The notes: generated by a model from the letters alone, not told the origin. DNA of 64,000 nt from Streptomyces sp. NBC_01304 (GCF_035975855.1 NZ_CP109055.1:9114001-9178000); one strand, 5' to 3'. Shown: positions 8,644-17,064, counted from the first letter of the stretch. Numbers and translations are program-made.

Positions 8644-8911
8644 TCAGGTCCCGGAAACCACCGCACCGCCCTGGATGATGTGGCGGAAGTGTTTCGGCTC
8701 CGCCAGAACCCCGAGGTCCGCCAACGGATCTCCGTCCACCACCAGTAGGTCCGCGTGCGCGCCCACGGCCAATGTCCCGATCTCCCCGGTCAGGTTCAGC
8801 AACTCCGCCGCGGTCGACGTTGCCGAGCGGATCACCTCCAGCGGCGTCTGGACCTCGCCGCGCAGGCGGAACTCGTGGTTCTGGTGGCGAAACTCCCCAG
8901 ATACTCCCCAG
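8644..8911 (-). pseudogene. 3' remnant of an imidazolonepropionase-like amidohydrolase
   Basis: About 80 codons matching only the C-terminal end of metal-dependent amidohydrolases. Recognisable pieces are EFRLRGEV, PLEVIRSATSTAAELL, GTLAVGAHADLLVVDGDPL and the terminal QGGAVVSG. A TGA closes the frame at its upstream end (near 8909), and no barrel, HxH motif or start precedes it. The full enzyme would be about 400 residues, so about 80% is missing. It lies between the lysR gene and the HipA-like gene and is probably the scar of a deletion. Confidence 0.75.
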
Positions 8912-8986
8912 TGTCAACGCCTGGCCACTTGTGAGGTGGCTGGCAACTCCCGGGGCGTACCTCGGGTTACCGGGCTCTGTCGGCCG

Positions 8987-9000
8987 TATAGCCTGGGAAA
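8987..9000 (+). promoter_or_regulatory. -10 element implying a leaderless transcript
   Basis: TATAGC at 8987-8992 ends 8 bases before the ATG at 9001, and no GGAGG-like site lies between them. Transcription would begin at or next to the start codon. Leaderless messages are common in Streptomyces. The -35 box is weak (TTACCG near 8966). Confidence 0.35.
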
Positions 9001-9861
9001 ATGCTCACGGAAGTAACTGCTACCCGCTATGTCACACCCCTGCGAGAGGGTGGATCTTTGCCCGGTTTGGTCGAGGCGTCCGACTTGGGCACGTACGTCA
9101 TGAAGTTCACCGGAGCCGGACAGGGCCGCAAGACCCTGGTCGCCGAGGTCATCTGCGGGCAGCTCGGGCGCCGGCTCGGTCTGCGCGTTCCCGAACTCGT
9201 GCAGATCCAGCTGGACCCCGTGATCGGGCTCTCGGAGCCCGACGAGGAGGTGCAGGAACTGCTCAAGGCGAGCGGCGGGCTGAACCTCGGGATGGACTAC
9301 CTGCCGGGGTCGATCGGCTTCGACCCCCTCGCCTACGAGGTGGCGGCGGGTGAGGCCGGGCAGGTCGTGTGGTTCGACGCGCTGATCAACAACGTCGACC
9401 GGTCCTGGCGAAACCCCAACATGCTGGTCTGGCACGGCGAGCCCTGGCTCATCGACCACGGCGCCAGCATGATCTGGCACCACAACTGGAAGACGGCCGG
9501 GGCCTCGGCGGCCAAGCCCTACGACGCCTCCGACCACGTGCTCGCGCGGTTCGCCCCGGACGTCGCAGCCGCCCACGACGCGCTCGCGCCCCAGGTCACC
9601 GAGGAACTGCTCGCCTCGGTCGCCGCCGACGTGCCCGACGAGTGGCTGGTCGACGAGCCCGGCTTCGAGCACCCCGACGAGCTGCGCCGCGCGTACGTCG
9701 ATGTGCTGCACGCGCGCGTGCAGGGTCTCGTCGAGCGGATCAGCCTGGCGCCCCTTACCGAGCGCAAGCCGCAGAAGGCGCCCGGCTGGCTCACCGACCA
9801 CCTCCCCGCCTGGCCGCACCCCACCAAGAACGACCGCACGCACAGCGAGGACGGCCAGTGA
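9001..9861 (+). CDS. HipA-like kinase domain protein
   Basis: 286 residues related to the HipA/PI3K-like fold. A lysine in the N-lobe (VMKFTG, Lys35), a catalytic loop with Asp133 and Asn138/140 (NNVDRSWRNPN) and a metal-binding Asp152 in WLIDHG are all present. Stand-alone proteins of this type occur beside a DUF3037 gene, as here, without the HipB antitoxin of true HipBA pairs. The target is unknown. The next gene starts inside its stop codon (GTGA), so the two are coupled and probably act together. Confidence 0.8.
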   Translation: MLTEVTATRYVTPLREGGSLPGLVEASDLGTYVMKFTGAGQGRKTLVAEVICGQLGRRLGLRVPELVQIQLDPVIGLSEPDEEVQELLKASGGLNLGMDYLPGSIGFDPLAYEVAAGEAGQVVWFDALINNVDRSWRNPNMLVWHGEPWLIDHGASMIWHHNWKTAGASAAKPYDASDHVLARFAPDVAAAHDALAPQVTEELLASVAADVPDEWLVDEPGFEHPDELRRAYVDVLHARVQGLVERISLAPLTERKPQKAPGWLTDHLPAWPHPTKNDRTHSEDGQ

Positions 9862-10241
9862 CTGAGCGCGACGTCTTCGAGTACGCGGTGCTGCGCGTCG
9901 TCCCGCGCGTGGAGCGCGGGGAAATGTTCAACGCCGGCGTGCTGGTCTACTGCCGCAACAAGACCTTCGTGGCCGCCCGTACGCACCTGGACGAGGGCAA
10001 GCTCCGCGCCCTGGACCCGGACGCGGACGTCGTGGGCGTACGCGCCGCGCTGCGGGCCGTCGAGGGCGTCTGCCACGGCGGCGAGGCGGCCGGGCAGGCG
10101 GCCCGGGACGACGCCGGGCGGCGCTTCAGATGGCTGATCGCACCCCGCTCGACCGTGGTCCAGCCCGGCCCGGTGCACACCGGGCTCACCCTGGATCCGG
10201 AGGCCGAGGTCGAGCGGCTGCTCGACCTGCTTGTGCGCTGA
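9858..10241 (+). CDS. DUF3037 protein, partner of the HipA-like kinase
   Basis: 127 residues beginning at the GTG that overlaps the HipA-like stop codon. It carries the DUF3037 features EYAVLRVVPRVERGE and FNAGVLVYC near the start and FRWLIAPRSTVVQPG near the end. The pairing with HipA-like genes recurs in many bacteria, but I know of no established function. No helix-turn-helix is visible, so it is not an obvious HipB-type antitoxin. Confidence 0.82.
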   Translation: MTERDVFEYAVLRVVPRVERGEMFNAGVLVYCRNKTFVAARTHLDEGKLRALDPDADVVGVRAALRAVEGVCHGGEAAGQAARDDAGRRFRWLIAPRSTVVQPGPVHTGLTLDPEAEVERLLDLLVR

Positions 10242-10288
10242 ACAGGCGCTGCTGAAGGCTTGTGGAAGCCCTGGGATCCGGTGGGCCG

Positions 10289-10317
10289 TTGACACCGGGT
10301 GCCAGGGCTTCTAGCGT
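10289..10317 (+). promoter_or_regulatory. Housekeeping-type promoter for the fabG/SDR pair
   Basis: TTGACA (10289-10294), 17-base spacer, TAGCGT (10312-10317). This is a consensus -35 with optimal spacing, as read by HrdB-type sigma factors. It would start transcription near 10324, giving a leader of about 75 bases before the ATG at 10400, which follows a GGCGAGGAGAA site. Confidence 0.65.
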
Positions 10318-10399
10318 CTCGTCTGCTGAGGGTACTAAGCGGTCGCTCACCTGAGGGCGTACCGCCGGGGCCGCAATCCAAAGGGCGAGGAGAACCAGC

Positions 10400-11161
10400 A
10401 TGTCCACCACCGAGCAGCGGGTAGCCGTCGTGACGGGCGCCGCACGAGGCATCGGCGCCGCGACCGCCGTACGCCTGGCCGCCGAGGGCCGCGCCGTGGC
10501 CGTCATCGACCTCGACGAGGCCGCCTGCAAGGACACCGTCGAGACCATCACCGCGGCCGGCGGCAAGGCCCTCGCGGTGGGTTGCGACGTGTCCGACGAG
10601 GCGCAGGTCGAGGCGGCCGTCGCGCGCATCGCCGCCGAGCTCGGCGCGCCCACGATCCTCGTCAACAATGCGGGCGTGCTCCGCGACAACCTGCTGTTCA
10701 AGATGAGCGCCCTGGACTGGGACACGGTCATGAACGTGCACCTGCGCGGCGCCTTCCTGATGTCCAAGGCCTGCCAGAAGCACATGGTCGACGCGGGCTT
10801 CGGCCGCATCGTCAACCTCTCCTCGTCCTCCGCGCTCGGCAACCGCGGCCAGGTCAACTACGCCGCCGCCAAGGCCGGTCTGCAGGGCTTCACCAAGACC
10901 CTCGCCAAGGAGCTCGGCAAGTTCGGCGTCACCGCCAACTCGGTCGCCCCCGGCTTCATCGTCACCGAGATGACCAAGGCCACCGCCGAACGCGTCGGCA
11001 TGGGCTTCGAGGACTTCCAGGTCGCGGCCGCCTCCCAGATCCCGGTGCAGCGCGTCGGCCGGCCGGAGGACATCGCCAACGCCATCGCCTTCTTCACCGG
11101 CGACGCGGCGGGCTTCGTCTCCGGGCAGGTCATGTACGTCGCCGGCGGCCCGCTCAACTGA
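10400..11161 (+). CDS. fabG: 3-oxoacyl-ACP reductase-like SDR (FabG family)
   Basis: 253 residues with the FabG layout: TGAARGIG near 13-20, NNAG near 88-91, the active-site Ser around SSSSALG, YAAAK, and the C-terminal YVAGG motif. FabG proteins reduce beta-ketoacyl thioesters with NADPH. Many Streptomyces paralogues instead act on other ketones, so the symbol marks family only. A second SDR follows after 43 bp with its own AAGGACAAGG site. The strong promoter just upstream suggests the pair is constitutively expressed. Confidence 0.85.
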   Translation: MSTTEQRVAVVTGAARGIGAATAVRLAAEGRAVAVIDLDEAACKDTVETITAAGGKALAVGCDVSDEAQVEAAVARIAAELGAPTILVNNAGVLRDNLLFKMSALDWDTVMNVHLRGAFLMSKACQKHMVDAGFGRIVNLSSSSALGNRGQVNYAAAKAGLQGFTKTLAKELGKFGVTANSVAPGFIVTEMTKATAERVGMGFEDFQVAAASQIPVQRVGRPEDIANAIAFFTGDAAGFVSGQVMYVAGGPLN

Positions 11162-11204
11162 CGCCCCGACGACCACCCCTCAACGAACGCTAAGGACAAG
11201 GGAC

Positions 11205-11960
11205 ATGACGGTGCAGGACAGCGGGAAGGCCGCGCTCGTCACGGGCGCGAGCCGCGGCATCGGATACGGCATCGCCGAGGCCCTGGTGGCCCGCGGCGAC
11301 CGGGTGTGCATCACCGGCCGCAACGAGGACGCGCTCAAGGAGGCCGTCGAGAAGCTCGGCGCCGACCGGGTCATCGGCGTGGCCGGCAAGGCGCACGACG
11401 AGGCACACCAGGCCGTCGCCGTGGAGCGCGCGATGGAGGCCTTCGGACGGGTCGACTTCCTGGTCAACAACGCCGGTACGAACCCGGTGTTCGGGCCGAT
11501 GGCCGACCTCGACCTCAATGTGGCGCGCAAGGTGTACGAGACCAATGTGATCTCGGCGCTCGGCTTCGCCCAGCAGACCTGGCGGGCCTGGCAGTCCGAG
11601 AACGGCGGCGCGATCGTCAACATCGCCTCGGTCGCGGGCGTCTCGCCCTCGCCGTTCATCGGCGCCTACGGCATGAGCAAGGCGGCGATGATCAACCTCA
11701 CCGTGCAGCTCGCCCACGAGTTCGCGCCGAAGGTGCGGGTCAACTCCATCGCGCCCGCGGTCGTCAAGACCAAGTTCGCGGCTGCGCTGTACGAGGGCCG
11801 CGAGGAGGAGGCGGCAGCGGCGTACCCGCTGGGCCGGCTCGGCGTGCCGGAGGACATCGGGGGCGCGGCCGCGTTCCTGACCTCCGCGCAGTCCGACTGG
11901 ATCACGGGGCAGACGCTCGTCGTGGACGGCGGCATCTTCCTGAACGCGGGCGTCGGCTGA
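11205..11960 (+). CDS. SDR-family oxidoreductase
   Basis: 251 residues. It has TGASRGIG near the N-terminus, NNAGTNP, the catalytic region IASVAGV and YGMSK, and ends with VDGGIFLN, all standard for classical SDRs. It follows the FabG-like gene closely and is probably co-transcribed. Its similarity to FabG and glucose dehydrogenase subfamilies does not define a substrate. Confidence 0.87.
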   Translation: MTVQDSGKAALVTGASRGIGYGIAEALVARGDRVCITGRNEDALKEAVEKLGADRVIGVAGKAHDEAHQAVAVERAMEAFGRVDFLVNNAGTNPVFGPMADLDLNVARKVYETNVISALGFAQQTWRAWQSENGGAIVNIASVAGVSPSPFIGAYGMSKAAMINLTVQLAHEFAPKVRVNSIAPAVVKTKFAAALYEGREEEAAAAYPLGRLGVPEDIGGAAAFLTSAQSDWITGQTLVVDGGIFLNAGVG

Positions 11961-12042
11961 TCCGCTGCGCGCCGCAGGACCAATACGGGCGTCGGTGACG
12001 AACCCCGCGCAAGTCTCCCGTAGGAGACGTTCCCGCACATCA

Positions 12043-12109
12043 AGTGCCCTGCCGATCCTAGGGGTTGGACCGGCGGGGCACTGCGGTAAGGTCTGCCAAC
12101 CCCTTGGCA
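12043..12109 (+). promoter_or_regulatory. Structured leader before the solute-binding lipoprotein gene
   Basis: Hairpin 1 pairs 12043-12054 with 12071-12082 (12 bp, one G-U). Hairpin 2 is TGCCAA-CCCC-TTGGCA (12094-12109), 9 bases before the GAGGAG ribosome site. The loop of hairpin 1 holds GGGGTTGG (12061-12068), complementary to CCAACCCC (12096-12103) in hairpin 2, so the loops could kiss or rearrange. Hairpin 1 may also terminate the upstream SDR transcript. Confidence 0.4.
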
Positions 12110-12131
12110 AGGCCGATCGAGGAGCGTGCGC

Positions 12132-13751
12132 GTGTTCAACCGGACCCGATGTCTGCGGGCCGCTGCGGCACTTGCGTCCGTATCCCTCCTTGCTGGATGC
12201 GGACTGCTGCCCTCCGGTGGGGCCGACGGCGAGGACGTCATCGTCGTCGGGACCACCAGTGCGCCGAGCACGCTCGACCCCGCCGGGGCCTGGGACGGCT
12301 CCTGGGAGCTGTACCGGAACGTCTTCCAGACCCTGATGAGCTTCCCGACCGGCAGCACCATGCCGGAGCCCGAGGCGGCGGAGAGCTGCCGGTTCGAGGA
12401 CAACACCAACAAGACGTACACGTGCAAGATCCGTGACGGTCTGACCTTCTCGGACGGCGACGCGCTCGACGCCAAGGCCGTCAAGCACACCTTCGACCGG
12501 ACCAAGAAGATCGCCAATGCTCCGGACGCGCCTCCCGGCCTGCCGGGGACGATGATCTCCAACCTCGAGAACGTCGAGGTGAAGGGCGACCGTGAGGTGA
12601 CCTTCCACCTCACGAAGGCGGACGCGACCTTCCCGTTCGTGCTCGCGACACCCGCCATGTCGATCGTCGATCCGGCCGAGTACCCGGCCGACAAGCTGCG
12701 TACGGGCACGGAGCTCACCGGTTCCGGGCCTTACGCCCTCGACGACTACAAGGTGTCCGACGACAAGGACGCCCGCCCGCTCGAGGCCGTGCTCGTCAAG
12801 AACGAGAACTACAAGGGGCCCGCCGACCGCAAGAACAGCGCCGTCACGATCCGCTACTTCCAGGACTCGGCCGGCATGGTCGACGCCCTGAAGGCGAAGC
12901 AGATCGATGTGACGTTCCGTGGTCTCGGCGCCCAGGACATCGTCGATCTCAGGACCCACGACCCCGAGGCCGGGCTGCAACTGGTCGAGGGCGCGGGCAT
13001 GGAGATCCGGTATCTCGTGTTCAACCCCGAGGACACCTGGACGAAGAACCCGGCCGTCCGCAAGGCCGTCGCGCAGGTCGTCGACCGCGGGGCGATCGCG
13101 CACAACGTCTACAAGGACACCGTCGAGCCGCTGTACTCGATGGTCCCGGCGGGCGTCGCCAGCCACACCACCGGCTTCTTCGACACCTTCGGCAAGCCGA
13201 ACGCGGCCAAGGCCAAGAAGATCCTTACTGAGGCGGGCATCAACCAGAAGGTGCCGCTGACGCTCTGGTACACGACCGACCGGTACGGCTCGGTCACGCG
13301 CCCGGAGTTCGAGGAGATCAAGCGCCAGCTCGAGAAGTCCAAGCTCTTCGACATCACGCTGAAGAGCCGCTCCACGTGGAAGGTGTACCAGGGCGAGTAC
13401 GCCAAGGGCGAGTACCCGGTGTTCGGCCGTGGCTGGTTCCCCGACTTCCCGGACCCGGACAACTTCATCGCGCCCTTCGTCGGCGAGCACAACGTGCTCG
13501 GCACGCCGTACAACCTCCCGAAGATCGTCAACGAGCTGCTGCCCCAGTCCAGGCAGGAGGCCAAGCGGGCCAACGTCATCCCGGCGTTCAGGCAGGCCCA
13601 GGAGATCCTCGTGAAGGACGCGCGGCTGCTGCCGCTGTGGCAGGGCAAGCAGTACGTGGCGGCCAGCGAGGAGATCGCGGGCGGTGAGCGGGCCCTCGAC
13701 CCGTCGACGATCATGATGATGTGGGAGCTGCAACGGAAGACCAGCTGGTAG
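12132..13751 (+). CDS. ABC transporter family-5 solute-binding lipoprotein (peptide/nickel type)
   Basis: 539 residues. The lipoprotein signal ends in a lipobox LLAGC about 20 residues in, and an SBP_bac_5 domain fills the rest (start of mature region VIVVGTTSAPSTLDP, later GRGWFPDFPDPDNF). It would bind oligopeptides or another small ligand outside the membrane. GTG 12132 is chosen over GTG 12126 because GAGGAG (12119-12124) is then 7 bases away rather than 1. No permease or ATPase genes are adjacent, so it is an orphan binding protein here or serves a transporter encoded elsewhere. A hairpin follows the stop. Confidence 0.88.
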   Translation: MFNRTRCLRAAAALASVSLLAGCGLLPSGGADGEDVIVVGTTSAPSTLDPAGAWDGSWELYRNVFQTLMSFPTGSTMPEPEAAESCRFEDNTNKTYTCKIRDGLTFSDGDALDAKAVKHTFDRTKKIANAPDAPPGLPGTMISNLENVEVKGDREVTFHLTKADATFPFVLATPAMSIVDPAEYPADKLRTGTELTGSGPYALDDYKVSDDKDARPLEAVLVKNENYKGPADRKNSAVTIRYFQDSAGMVDALKAKQIDVTFRGLGAQDIVDLRTHDPEAGLQLVEGAGMEIRYLVFNPEDTWTKNPAVRKAVAQVVDRGAIAHNVYKDTVEPLYSMVPAGVASHTTGFFDTFGKPNAAKAKKILTEAGINQKVPLTLWYTTDRYGSVTRPEFEEIKRQLEKSKLFDITLKSRSTWKVYQGEYAKGEYPVFGRGWFPDFPDPDNFIAPFVGEHNVLGTPYNLPKIVNELLPQSRQEAKRANVIPAFRQAQEILVKDARLLPLWQGKQYVAASEEIAGGERALDPSTIMMMWELQRKTSW

Positions 13752-13761
13752 TACGCGGCTT

Positions 13762-13787
13762 CGGCCGGGGTTGCACGACCCCGGCCG
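13762..13787 (+). terminator. Terminator after the solute-binding protein gene
   Basis: Perfect 9-bp stem CGGCCGGGG/CCCCGGCCG (13762-13770 and 13779-13787) with an 8-base loop, starting 11 bases after the TAG. No T-tract. Confidence 0.55.
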
Positions 13788-13858
13788 GGCGCGGCGCTGT
13801 CAGTGGCCGAAGGTAAGTTCTGTGGTCGAGAAGTGACCGCACACCGGAGGTTGTTGAC

Positions 13859-14563
13859 GTGACGGACCCGACCTACTCAGCGCTGATCCCCGAGTCCTGG
13901 CGCGAGGTGCTCGGCGAGGAACTGGACAAGCCCTACTTCAAGGAGCTCACCGAGTTCGTCGAGCAGGAGCGCGCGAACGGGCCCGTCTTCCCGCCCCGCG
14001 AAGAGGTCTTCGCCGCGCTCGACGCCACGCCGTTCGACCAGGTGAAGGTGCTGGTCCTCGGGCAGGACCCGTACCACGGCGAGGGCCAGGGACACGGTCT
14101 GTGCTTCTCCGTGCAGCCGGGCGTGAAGACCCCGCCGTCGCTGCGGAACATCTACAAGGAGATGCAGGCCGAGCTCGGTACCCCGATCCCGGACAACGGC
14201 TATCTGATGCCCTGGGCCCGGCAGGGCGTCCTGCTGCTCAACGCGGTGCTCACGGTCCGCTCCGGCGAGGCCAACTCGCACAAGGGCAAGGGCTGGGAGA
14301 AGTTCACGGACGCGGTGATCCGCGCGGTGGCCGAGCGCCCGGACCCGGCGGTGTTCGTGCTGTGGGGCAACTACGCGCAGAAGAAGCTCCCGCTGATCGA
14401 CGCCGAGCGGCACGCGGTGGTGAAGGGCGCGCACCCCTCGCCGCTGTCCGCGAAGAAGTGGTTCGGCTCGCAGCCCTTCACCCAGATCAATGAGGCGGTC
14501 GCCGCGCAAGGGCACCTGGCGATCGACTGGCGGATCCCGAATCTGGCCGAGACCGACGCCTAG
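13859..14563 (+). CDS. ung: Uracil-DNA glycosylase
   Basis: 234 residues, full length for family-1 UDG. The catalytic water-activating motif GQDPYHGEGQGHG begins at residue 68 (Asp70). The DNA-intercalation loop HPSPLS and the late GSQPFTQIN are present. The enzyme removes uracil from DNA to start base excision repair. The GTG start has GGAGG 8 bases upstream. Its TAG stop lies in the tip of a repeat element (14561-14836). Confidence 0.96.
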   Translation: MTDPTYSALIPESWREVLGEELDKPYFKELTEFVEQERANGPVFPPREEVFAALDATPFDQVKVLVLGQDPYHGEGQGHGLCFSVQPGVKTPPSLRNIYKEMQAELGTPIPDNGYLMPWARQGVLLLNAVLTVRSGEANSHKGKGWEKFTDAVIRAVAERPDPAVFVLWGNYAQKKLPLIDAERHAVVKGAHPSPLSAKKWFGSQPFTQINEAVAAQGHLAIDWRIPNLAETDA

Positions 14564-14836
14564 GGCGTGAGTCGGAAGTCCCGTCGTCCGCCCGGAGGGC
14601 GGGCCTTGCGCCCGCTGCGAGGGGGGCACCTCCCTGCTCGAGCGAAGCCGAGCGCTTGGGGGAAGCTGGTGTCCGCGGTGCGTGCTCTCGGCGTGCCGGC
14701 CGGAAGGCCCCGTCGATGGACCGGACGTACTGGGGCTTTCGGCCGGTGCGGCGAGCGGGGGCACCTCCCACGCTCTTGAGGCAGTGGGGGCGTGCCGGGC
14801 GTCGCGGGGCAGGAGGGACTTCCGACACGCGCCCCA
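14561..14836. repeat. Inverted-repeat element, copy 1 (276 bp)
   Basis: Ends are near-perfect inverted repeats: GGGCGTGAGTCGGAAGTCCC at the left and its complement GGGACTTCCGACACGCGCCC at the right. The interior, read on the minus strand, shares blocks with the copies at 16194 and 23456: GCTCGCCGCAC, AGTACGTCC and GCACGCCGAGAGCACGCACC. This copy is longest and carries an extra section with GGAGGTGCCCCC-type hairpins. Its left tip supplies the TAG stop of ung. No protein is encoded. Confidence 0.75.
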
Positions 14837-14990
14837 GGGGCCGAACGGCCGGGCGGGCCCCGGGTGTGGGCCCGCGCCTGCCCGCGATTGTCAGTGCTGC
14901 CAGCTAGCGTCATCAGTGATCGGCGATGGTCTGACGAACCTGGTTGACGGAACAGCCCGACGGGCGTGGTCGACCGACATGGAGGACGCA

Positions 14991-15461
14991 GTGGCGGAGC
15001 AGCAGGAACAGGCGGCGGGGGACGCGGTCATGACCAGGATCGGGCAGGTCACCATGCTGCTCCACGCCGGCGACCGGGAAGAGGCCAGGGACCGCTACCT
15101 CGACCTGTGGGCGGAGATCGGCGAGACCGGGGACCCGCTGCACCGCTGCACGCTGGCGCACTTCATGGCGGACGCACAGGACGATCCCGCGGACGAACTG
15201 GCCTGGGACCTGCGGGCGCTGACCGCGGCGGAGGTGCTGACCGACGAGCGGGTGGAGGAACACCACCAGTCGCTCGCGGTCCGCGGCTTCTACCCGTCAC
15301 TGCACCTCAACCTCGCGGCGGACTACGTGAAGCTGGACCGCAGGGACGAGGGGCGGGAGCACCTGAGGCAGGCGCGGGCCGCGATCGGGGCGCTGGGCGA
15401 CGACGCGTACGGGGACGGGATCAGGGCGGCGATCACCCGGCTGGAGGGCGAGCTGGGGTAG
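14991..15461 (+). CDS. TPR-like small cytosolic protein
   Basis: 156 residues, mostly helical, with repeat-like segments: GQVTMLLHAGDREEARDRYL, then LAADYVKLDRRDEGREHL spaced as in tetratricopeptide repeats. The GTG at 14991 is preferred because GGAGG (14981-14985) is 5 bases upstream; the ATG at 14979 lacks a ribosome site. No catalytic motif. Probably a conserved streptomycete scaffold protein of unknown role. Confidence 0.75.
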   Translation: MAEQQEQAAGDAVMTRIGQVTMLLHAGDREEARDRYLDLWAEIGETGDPLHRCTLAHFMADAQDDPADELAWDLRALTAAEVLTDERVEEHHQSLAVRGFYPSLHLNLAADYVKLDRRDEGREHLRQARAAIGALGDDAYGDGIRAAITRLEGELG

Positions 15462-15521
15462 GGCACGGGCCGTCGTGGCGGGGAGACCTCGCCGGCCGCC
15501 GTCGGCTCAACTCCCGTGGGC

Positions 15522-16091
15522 TCAACTCCCGTAGGTGTCACGGCAGATGCGGGCCTGCGGGCTGTTCGGGTCCCAGTCGCCGTACTGCTCGCCCAGGCCG
15601 CAGACATCGGGGCCGGCGGCGGGCGCGGCCGACGGGGGTCGGGCGGGGCGGGAGCCGGGGCTTGCGTGGCCCGAGCCGGTGCCGCCCGTGGCCCTGCTGC
15701 CGCCGTCGGCCCCGTTGTTGCCCTTGGATGTGACGTCGCCGCGCGCTCCGGCCCCGTGTTCGCCGCGCCCTTCGGCCCCGCGCGTTCCCGCGCCGTACGG
15801 GGCGCGCCCCTTCGCGGGCGAGGAAGCCGTGGTGCGCTCCTCCCGCACCTGCTCCTCCCGCACCCGCCCGTCCCCGGCCGGCTCGATCAGCTCCAGCGCC
15901 TCCCGGGCCGGGGCCTGCACGATCTGCGGCTCCGCCTCGCGCTGGGCGCGCGGCGCGCCGTTCGGCGAGGAAGCGGCCGCGGGAGCGCGGTGATCCGGCG
16001 AGGCCGGCGCCCGCACGGAGACGCAGCCGGAGACGGCGGCAGAGGCCGCCACCGTGATGAGCAGAGCCACAGAGGTCGTCGTTCGATGCAC
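15522..16091 (-). CDS. Putative secreted lipoprotein, low complexity
   Basis: 189 residues. It has a signal peptide with lipobox VSGC (Cys23) and then a long Ala/Gly/Pro/Arg-rich region with no recognisable fold. A short C-terminal segment (CGLGEQYGDWDPNSPQARIC) has two cysteines that could form a disulfide; this is the only part likely to be structured. Function unknown. Confidence 0.7.
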   Translation of the reverse strand: MHRTTTSVALLITVAASAAVSGCVSVRAPASPDHRAPAAASSPNGAPRAQREAEPQIVQAPAREALELIEPAGDGRVREEQVREERTTASSPAKGRAPYGAGTRGAEGRGEHGAGARGDVTSKGNNGADGGSRATGGTGSGHASPGSRPARPPSAAPAAGPDVCGLGEQYGDWDPNSPQARICRDTYGS

Positions 16092-16193
16092 CCGCGCAAC
16101 TCTGCTGTGTCACAAGGGCTTTGGGGGTGCGGACGAGCGCACGTTGCCCCACACGGGTGACGCCCGGCCGCCGCCCCGGCGGGGAGAGCGGCC

Positions 16194-16396
16194 CTAGGGC
16201 CTGTCTTCAAACTCCCGCCTGCCCCGCGACGCCGCAGTGACATCAGCTGCTGCCGCAGCGGGCGCACGCTCGCCGCACCGGGCGAAAGCCCAAGTGCGTC
16301 CAGTACGAGGACTTCCACCCGGCACGCCGAGAGCACGCACCAGACGCCGCAAGGCCGCCCTTCGGGCGACGACGGGAGTTTGAAGACACGCCCTAG
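16194..16396. repeat. Inverted-repeat element, copy 2 (203 bp)
   Basis: Tips are CTAGGGC and GCCCTAG. The next 12 bases, TTCAAACTCCCG and CGGGAGTTTGAA, are perfectly complementary to each other but differ from the matching arm of the other copies. The core contains GCTCGCCGCACC, AAGTGCGTCCAGTACGAGG and GCACGCCGAGAGCACGCACC. The right tip supplies the stop codon of the TetR gene (minus strand). Confidence 0.8.
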
Positions 16397-16983
16397 TCCC
16401 CCAGCATCCCCCGCAACAACTCCAAGAGCCCCAGCCGCAGCTCCTCCACGGTCGGCGTCGTCGCGTGGAACGAGCCCGCCGCGCACGAGAACATCAGGCC
16501 GTCGCACCAGGCCACGAGGGACAGCGTGTGCCGCTCGGGGTCCTTCGAGCCCGCCGCCCGCAGCAGCGCGGTCAGCGGCTCCCGGAACTGGGCGCCGGCC
16601 CGGTCGTAATAGGCCCGCAACTCCGGCCTGCGCGTCGCCTCCAGGGCCAGTTCATAGCGCGAGACCACCAGGTCCCGCTCCTCGGCCACGGACCGGTGCA
16701 GCGCCACCGCGAGCCCCTCGGCCAGCGACTCCAGGCCGCCCGCCGGGTCGGGCATCTCCTGCGGGGTGAGGACCCGCGCCTCCCGCTCCGCCTGGCGGCG
16801 CACCGCCGCCTCCAGGAGGGCGAGCCGGGTGCGCGCGTGGTTCGACGTGGACCCCTGGGGCAGCTCGGCGAGCTCGTCGACGGCCCGGTGCGTCAGCCCT
16901 CGCATGCCGCGCTCGGTGAGCAGTGCCAGGGCGGTGTCGGCGATGAGTTCGGCGCGGGCGGCGCCGGAGATGCGTACGGCCAT
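16393..16983 (-). CDS. TetR-family repressor
   Basis: 196 residues. The N-terminal helix-turn-helix spans about 8-50 (ELIADTALALLTERGMRGLT, then GSTSNHARTRLALL), with a TetR_C ligand domain after it. The ATG at 16983 starts MAVRISGAARAEL as in relatives; an upstream in-frame start at 17007 would lie inside the operator. It is divergent from the FAD monooxygenase gene and separated from it by two identical palindromes, so it very probably represses both genes until it binds a monooxygenase substrate. Confidence 0.88.
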   Translation of the reverse strand: MAVRISGAARAELIADTALALLTERGMRGLTHRAVDELAELPQGSTSNHARTRLALLEAAVRRQAEREARVLTPQEMPDPAGGLESLAEGLAVALHRSVAEERDLVVSRYELALEATRRPELRAYYDRAGAQFREPLTALLRAAGSKDPERHTLSLVAWCDGLMFSCAAGSFHATTPTVEELRLGLLELLRGMLGD

Positions 16984-17005
16984 GAGGAACACCCTACCCG
17001 CCCGC

Positions 17006-17050
17006 ACTACATCTGTAGTACGGTCGAGACATCGCCACTACACCTGTAGT
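17006..17050. promoter_or_regulatory. Two TetR operators between the repressor and monooxygenase genes
   Basis: ACTACA-TC-TGTAGT (17006-17019) and ACTACA-CC-TGTAGT (17037-17050) are 14-bp palindromes with perfect 6-bp arms, centred 31 bp (three helical turns) apart. The first lies 22 bases before the tetR ATG and the second 14 bases before the monooxygenase ATG, next to its GAGGGAGAAG ribosome site. Confidence 0.8.
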
Positions 17051-17064
17051 TCGAGGGAGAAGTC

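Noticed and set aside
9001..10241. Classical HipBA toxin-antitoxin module
   Set aside because: No HipB-type helix-turn-helix; the partner is DUF3037.
11190..13733. 847-codon minus-strand frame opposite an SDR and the solute-binding protein gene
   Set aside because: Low-complexity Arg/Leu/Asp/Gly translation; both plus-strand genes have clear families and ribosome sites.
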